Origin: DASTBU01 sp035711845
GTDB lineage: Bacteria > Acidobacteriota > Vicinamibacteria > Vicinamibacterales > 2-12-FULL-66-21
DNA length: 45,318 nt
Assembly: GCA_035711845.1 (NCBI GenBank)
Contig: DASTBU010000149.1
Location: forward strand, 1-45,318
Reading direction: 5' to 3'
In this document: in pieces, positions 42,094-45,318 of the stretch
Numbering within the stretch: the stretch's first letter is position 1
Layout: every line of letters begins with the position of its first letter
Notes under the pieces: generated by a model
Told to the model about the DNA's origin: nothing
The model's database searches: none
The model's input: only the letters and a program-made list of their open reading frames with translations
Translations under genes and position numbers: made by a program

Positions 42094-43436
42094 CTTCCAG
42101 CACGACGCCCATCATCAGGGGGACTCCCAGGCTCGGCCTCTTCGGTGCAACGCTCGGCTTCTTCGTCGGGTTCGGCGCCGTCGCGCTGTTCGGGCCCACC
42201 GCCGTGAGGTTCCGGGACGCGATGGACCTGAGCCCGCTCGCGCTCGGGTTCCTGATCGCGATGCCCGCACTCTCCGGATCGCTGCTGCGGATTCCGTTTT
42301 CAGCGTGGGTCGACACGACGGGTGGCCGAAAGCCGTTTCTGGTCCTGCTTGGCCTGTCGGTCGTCGGCATGGCGGGTATCTCGTTCATCGTCGCCACGCG
42401 ATATCCCGACAACCTGACGTCCTCCCTCTATCCCGTGCTCCTGCTGCTTGGGCTCCTGTGCGGCTGCGGTATCGCCACCTTTTCGGTCGGCATCAGCCAG
42501 GTGGCGTACTGGTACCCACAGAACCGGCAAGGCACGGCGCTTGCGATCTACGCCGGCGTCGGCAACCTCGCGCCCGGCCTGTTCTCGCTGCTGCTGCCCT
42601 TTGCCCTCCAGACGATGGGGCTTGCGGGATCCTATCTGGCATGGCTCACGTTCCTTGTCGTGGGGACGGTCATCTATGCCGCGGTCGGGCGGAACGCCTG
42701 GTACTTTCAGCTGCTCGACGGCGGGCTGACGCGCGAGGAGGCACAGCGCCGGGCGCGGGAGATGGGGCAGCAGCTGTTTCCTGCTGGAAGCCTGATCGAC
42801 ACGCTGCGGATTTCTGCGCGCGCGTGGCAGACGTGGGGACTCGTGGGGATCTATTTCACAACCTTCGGCGGATTCGTCGCGCTGACCGCCTGGCTGCCCA
42901 CGTACTGGGGATCGGCCTTCGGCATGTCGATCATCATGGCGGGCGTGCTGACGGCCGTGTACTCGTTGCTGGCGTCCGTAACCCGGATCACCGGAGGCCT
43001 GATGGCGGACCGCCTGTATCAGGGCGGCCAGAACACCTCAATCCTCGCCCTGCTGATCATGCTGGCCGGCGCGCTCGTGATGACCATGGCGCGCGAGTAC
43101 GAGCTGGCGATCCCCGGCATCGTGCTGCTCGCGGTCGGCATGGGTATCTGCAACGCCGCTGTGTTCAAGATTCTCCCGCAGGCGGTTCCACAGGCCGTCG
43201 GCGGCGCAGCAGGATGGGTAGGCGGGCTCGGCGCCTTCGGCGGGTTCGCGATTCCGCCGGCCATGGGGTTCGCCGTTCGCGATCTCGGCGACCGCGGCTA
43301 CTCCATCGGCTTCATCGTGTTCGTCTTCCTTGCGCTGCTGTCTCTGTGCGTCGCGTGGGTGTTGAAGTACTCGATGGCGACGCAGGTGAGTGCCGATCCT
43401 CCCCGAACGGTGGCGGGCGCGGGAGCGCGGACCTGA
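42090..43436 (+). CDS. narK: Nitrate/nitrite transporter, MFS family
   Basis: 448 residues, 12 membrane spans. Contains the conserved substrate-site segments of NarK proteins: LLRIPFSAWVDTTGGRKPF early and AAGWVGGLGAFGGFAIPPAMG late (nitrate signature), plus a substrate Arg in LLRIP. It brings nitrate to the inward-facing NarG active site or exchanges it for nitrite. ATGA overlap with narI. It converges on the histidine kinase gene with a 45-base gap. Confidence 0.94.
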   Translation: MTSSTTPIIRGTPRLGLFGATLGFFVGFGAVALFGPTAVRFRDAMDLSPLALGFLIAMPALSGSLLRIPFSAWVDTTGGRKPFLVLLGLSVVGMAGISFIVATRYPDNLTSSLYPVLLLLGLLCGCGIATFSVGISQVAYWYPQNRQGTALAIYAGVGNLAPGLFSLLLPFALQTMGLAGSYLAWLTFLVVGTVIYAAVGRNAWYFQLLDGGLTREEAQRRAREMGQQLFPAGSLIDTLRISARAWQTWGLVGIYFTTFGGFVALTAWLPTYWGSAFGMSIIMAGVLTAVYSLLASVTRITGGLMADRLYQGGQNTSILALLIMLAGALVMTMAREYELAIPGIVLLAVGMGICNAAVFKILPQAVPQAVGGAAGWVGGLGAFGGFAIPPAMGFAVRDLGDRGYSIGFIVFVFLALLSLCVAWVLKYSMATQVSADPPRTVAGAGART

Positions 43437-43481
43437 CCGACGCCGACCTGCCTCGGTGTGCGTGCGGGCGCGCGGGCAGCA

Positions 43482-44702
<1,221 letters not shown>

Positions 44703-44907
44703 GTCATGTCGCCGCCCAACAGGCCGGAGGCCTGCCGGGGCCAGGCTCCCTGATGTCGCTTTTGAGTGGAGGACACATGCACAATGGCCTCCAAGGATCG
44801 TTGGTGTGAATTCGAGGCGCTTTCTCAGGGCCACACCCTGGGCCACCGGAAGGCCGTCGAGAATCCGGCACACGGCCAGGCAGCCTGCGATTGGGTGTGG
44901 ACCACAC

Positions 44908-45040
44908 CGCGATTCTCTTGAGTTGAGCGCACGACACGGGTGGCGCACGTGGGGCCGCCTCAGCACCCCAGCTTGTAGAAACGCACACTGGGCTGCCGTG
45001 CGCCAGGGACCCGCGATCATCTCAACTCGAGTGATCCGCG
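44908..45040. repeat. Nested inverted-repeat element of about 133 bases
   Basis: Three sets of arms nest around one centre. The outer arms, 44908-44928 and 45020-45040, are imperfect (TTGAGTTGAG against CTCAACTCGAG with CGCG ends). The inner arms TGGCGCACG (44941-44949) and CGTGCGCCA (44997-45005) are perfect. The innermost arms are CAGC..CCAG (44961-44971) and CTGGGCTG (44988-44995). It could be a small non-autonomous transposable element or a structured RNA. No target-site duplication was identified. Confidence 0.5.
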
Positions 45041-45102
45041 GGGGTTCGCGGGCTAGGGCGCGCCACGGGCGCGCCACGCCGGCCGCCCTCGCGCCGGAGG
45101 CG

Positions 45103-45123
45103 CTTCGGCGAGCCTCGCCGAAG
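45103..45123 (-). terminator. Perfect nine-base-pair hairpin downstream of the hemerythrin gene
   Basis: CTTCGGCGA, loop GCC, TCGCCGAAG. It lies 40 bases past the hemerythrin stop. No T tract follows, so factor-independent termination is uncertain. Confidence 0.45.
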
Positions 45124-45143
45124 GTTTAGCGGAGGCGGGCGGG

Positions 45144-45158
45144 GCGAAGCCCCCCGGT
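45144..45158 (-). terminator. GC hairpin just after the hemerythrin stop
   Basis: On the minus strand GGGGGGC-TTC-GCCCCGCC folds into a tight stem a few bases after the TAA stop codons. Likely part of the same termination region as the hairpin at 45103. Confidence 0.4.
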
Positions 45159-45162
45159 TTAG

Positions 45163-45318
45163 TTAGATGGGCGGCTCGAACGGTACGTCACGGCGCGCCG
45201 CCATTTCGCGCCCGATGGCCTCGAGATCGGTGGGAGCCAAGATGCGTGCGGCTGCCGGAAACAGCTCCTCGTCCTCGACCTTGATGTGGGCGCGGTACAG
45301 CTTCTCGAGCGCGGTCAG
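45163..45318 (-). CDS. Hemerythrin-domain protein, 3' end only
   Basis: The last 51 codons of a gene running off the window edge. LTALEKLYRAHIKVEDEELFPAAARIL is the final helix pair of the HHE hemerythrin fold, with the His and Glu iron ligands in HIKVEDEELF, then LEAIGREMAARR, typical of bacterial HHE proteins. Such proteins bind a di-iron centre and handle oxygen or nitric oxide, which would suit the neighbouring nitrate reductase. The start and the other ligands lie outside the window. Confidence 0.8.
   Translation of the reverse strand: MTALEKLYRAHIKVEDEELFPAAARILAPTDLEAIGREMAARRDVPFEPPI

Larger units (their letters stand above)
44703..45162. other. Gap between hemerythrin and histidine kinase genes
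   Basis: 460 bases with no recognised family. It holds the nested inverted repeat at 44908 and two hairpins near 45103 and 45144, listed separately. A short plus-strand frame (44784-44921, 45 residues, GGAGGA ten bases upstream) is possible but matches nothing known to me. Confidence 0.55.

Noticed and set aside
44784..44921. 45-codon plus-strand frame with a GGAGGA upstream
   Set aside because: No recognisable sequence, lies in a region with inverted repeats, and short frames with such spacing are expected by chance.

Overview
The window is 45 kb of GC-rich DNA. Clues to its origin are serine/threonine kinases with TolB-like and TPR domains behind ECF sigma genes, frequent GTG starts, and intergenic patches of short word repeats. 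I read it as an Acidobacteriota chromosome, possibly Vicinamibacteria. That is inference from gene style; there is no rRNA or marker gene here to prove it. I saw no tRNA, rRNA or CRISPR array.

Region 1 (1-6.4 kb). The 3' end of a group II intron is followed by an apparent operon: ECF sigma factor, transmembrane kinase with TPRs, a 140-residue protein, and a tetrapyrrole-methylase-fold enzyme; a second kinase follows. The 140-residue protein and the methylase look like a split borosin RiPP pair: a precursor with a borosin-binding domain and a backbone N-methyltransferase with the catalytic Tyr/Arg/Tyr set. Stop/start overlaps couple sigma factor, kinase and precursor. This is the most interesting system in the window.

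Region 2 (6.4-18.5 kb). Stress and membrane functions: DoxX and an ECF sigma gene diverge around a perfect palindrome; then a redoxin-like protein, a zinc-ribbon VasI-like protein behind a sigma54-type promoter, a DinB-like protein, dodecin, a KimA-like transporter behind a c-di-AMP (ydaO) riboswitch, PntAA2-PntB without PntAA1, DedA, and a pentaheme cytochrome coupled to a monoheme outer-membrane beta-barrel protein.

Region 3 (18.6-34.6 kb). Gene content recalls the mycobacterial DosR dormancy regulon: two phosphoribosyltransferases, a degenerate phosphoribosyltransferase fused to an erythromycin-esterase domain (Rv2030c-like), a dienelactone-hydrolase-like protein, a double universal stress protein, PRPP synthetase, and an APH-P-loop fusion (Rv2004c-like). 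A cyclopropane-fatty-acid-synthase/geranylgeranyl-reductase pair and a dihydroorotate-dehydrogenase-like gene lie among them. Part of this stretch (26.6-32.5 kb) is decaying: two helix-hairpin-helix remnants, a primase-like gene with three frameshifts, and a TIM-barrel isomerase gene with an in-frame TAG.

Region 4 (34.8-45.3 kb). A complete respiratory nitrate reductase cluster in the order narC-G-H-J-I-K, as in Thermus, followed on the other strand by a PAS histidine kinase gene and, at the edge, the 3' end of a hemerythrin gene. Together the window describes a bacterium equipped for low oxygen, redox stress and slow growth: nitrate respiration, multiheme electron transfer, transhydrogenase, c-di-AMP-controlled ion uptake, and dormancy-type nucleotide and stress proteins.
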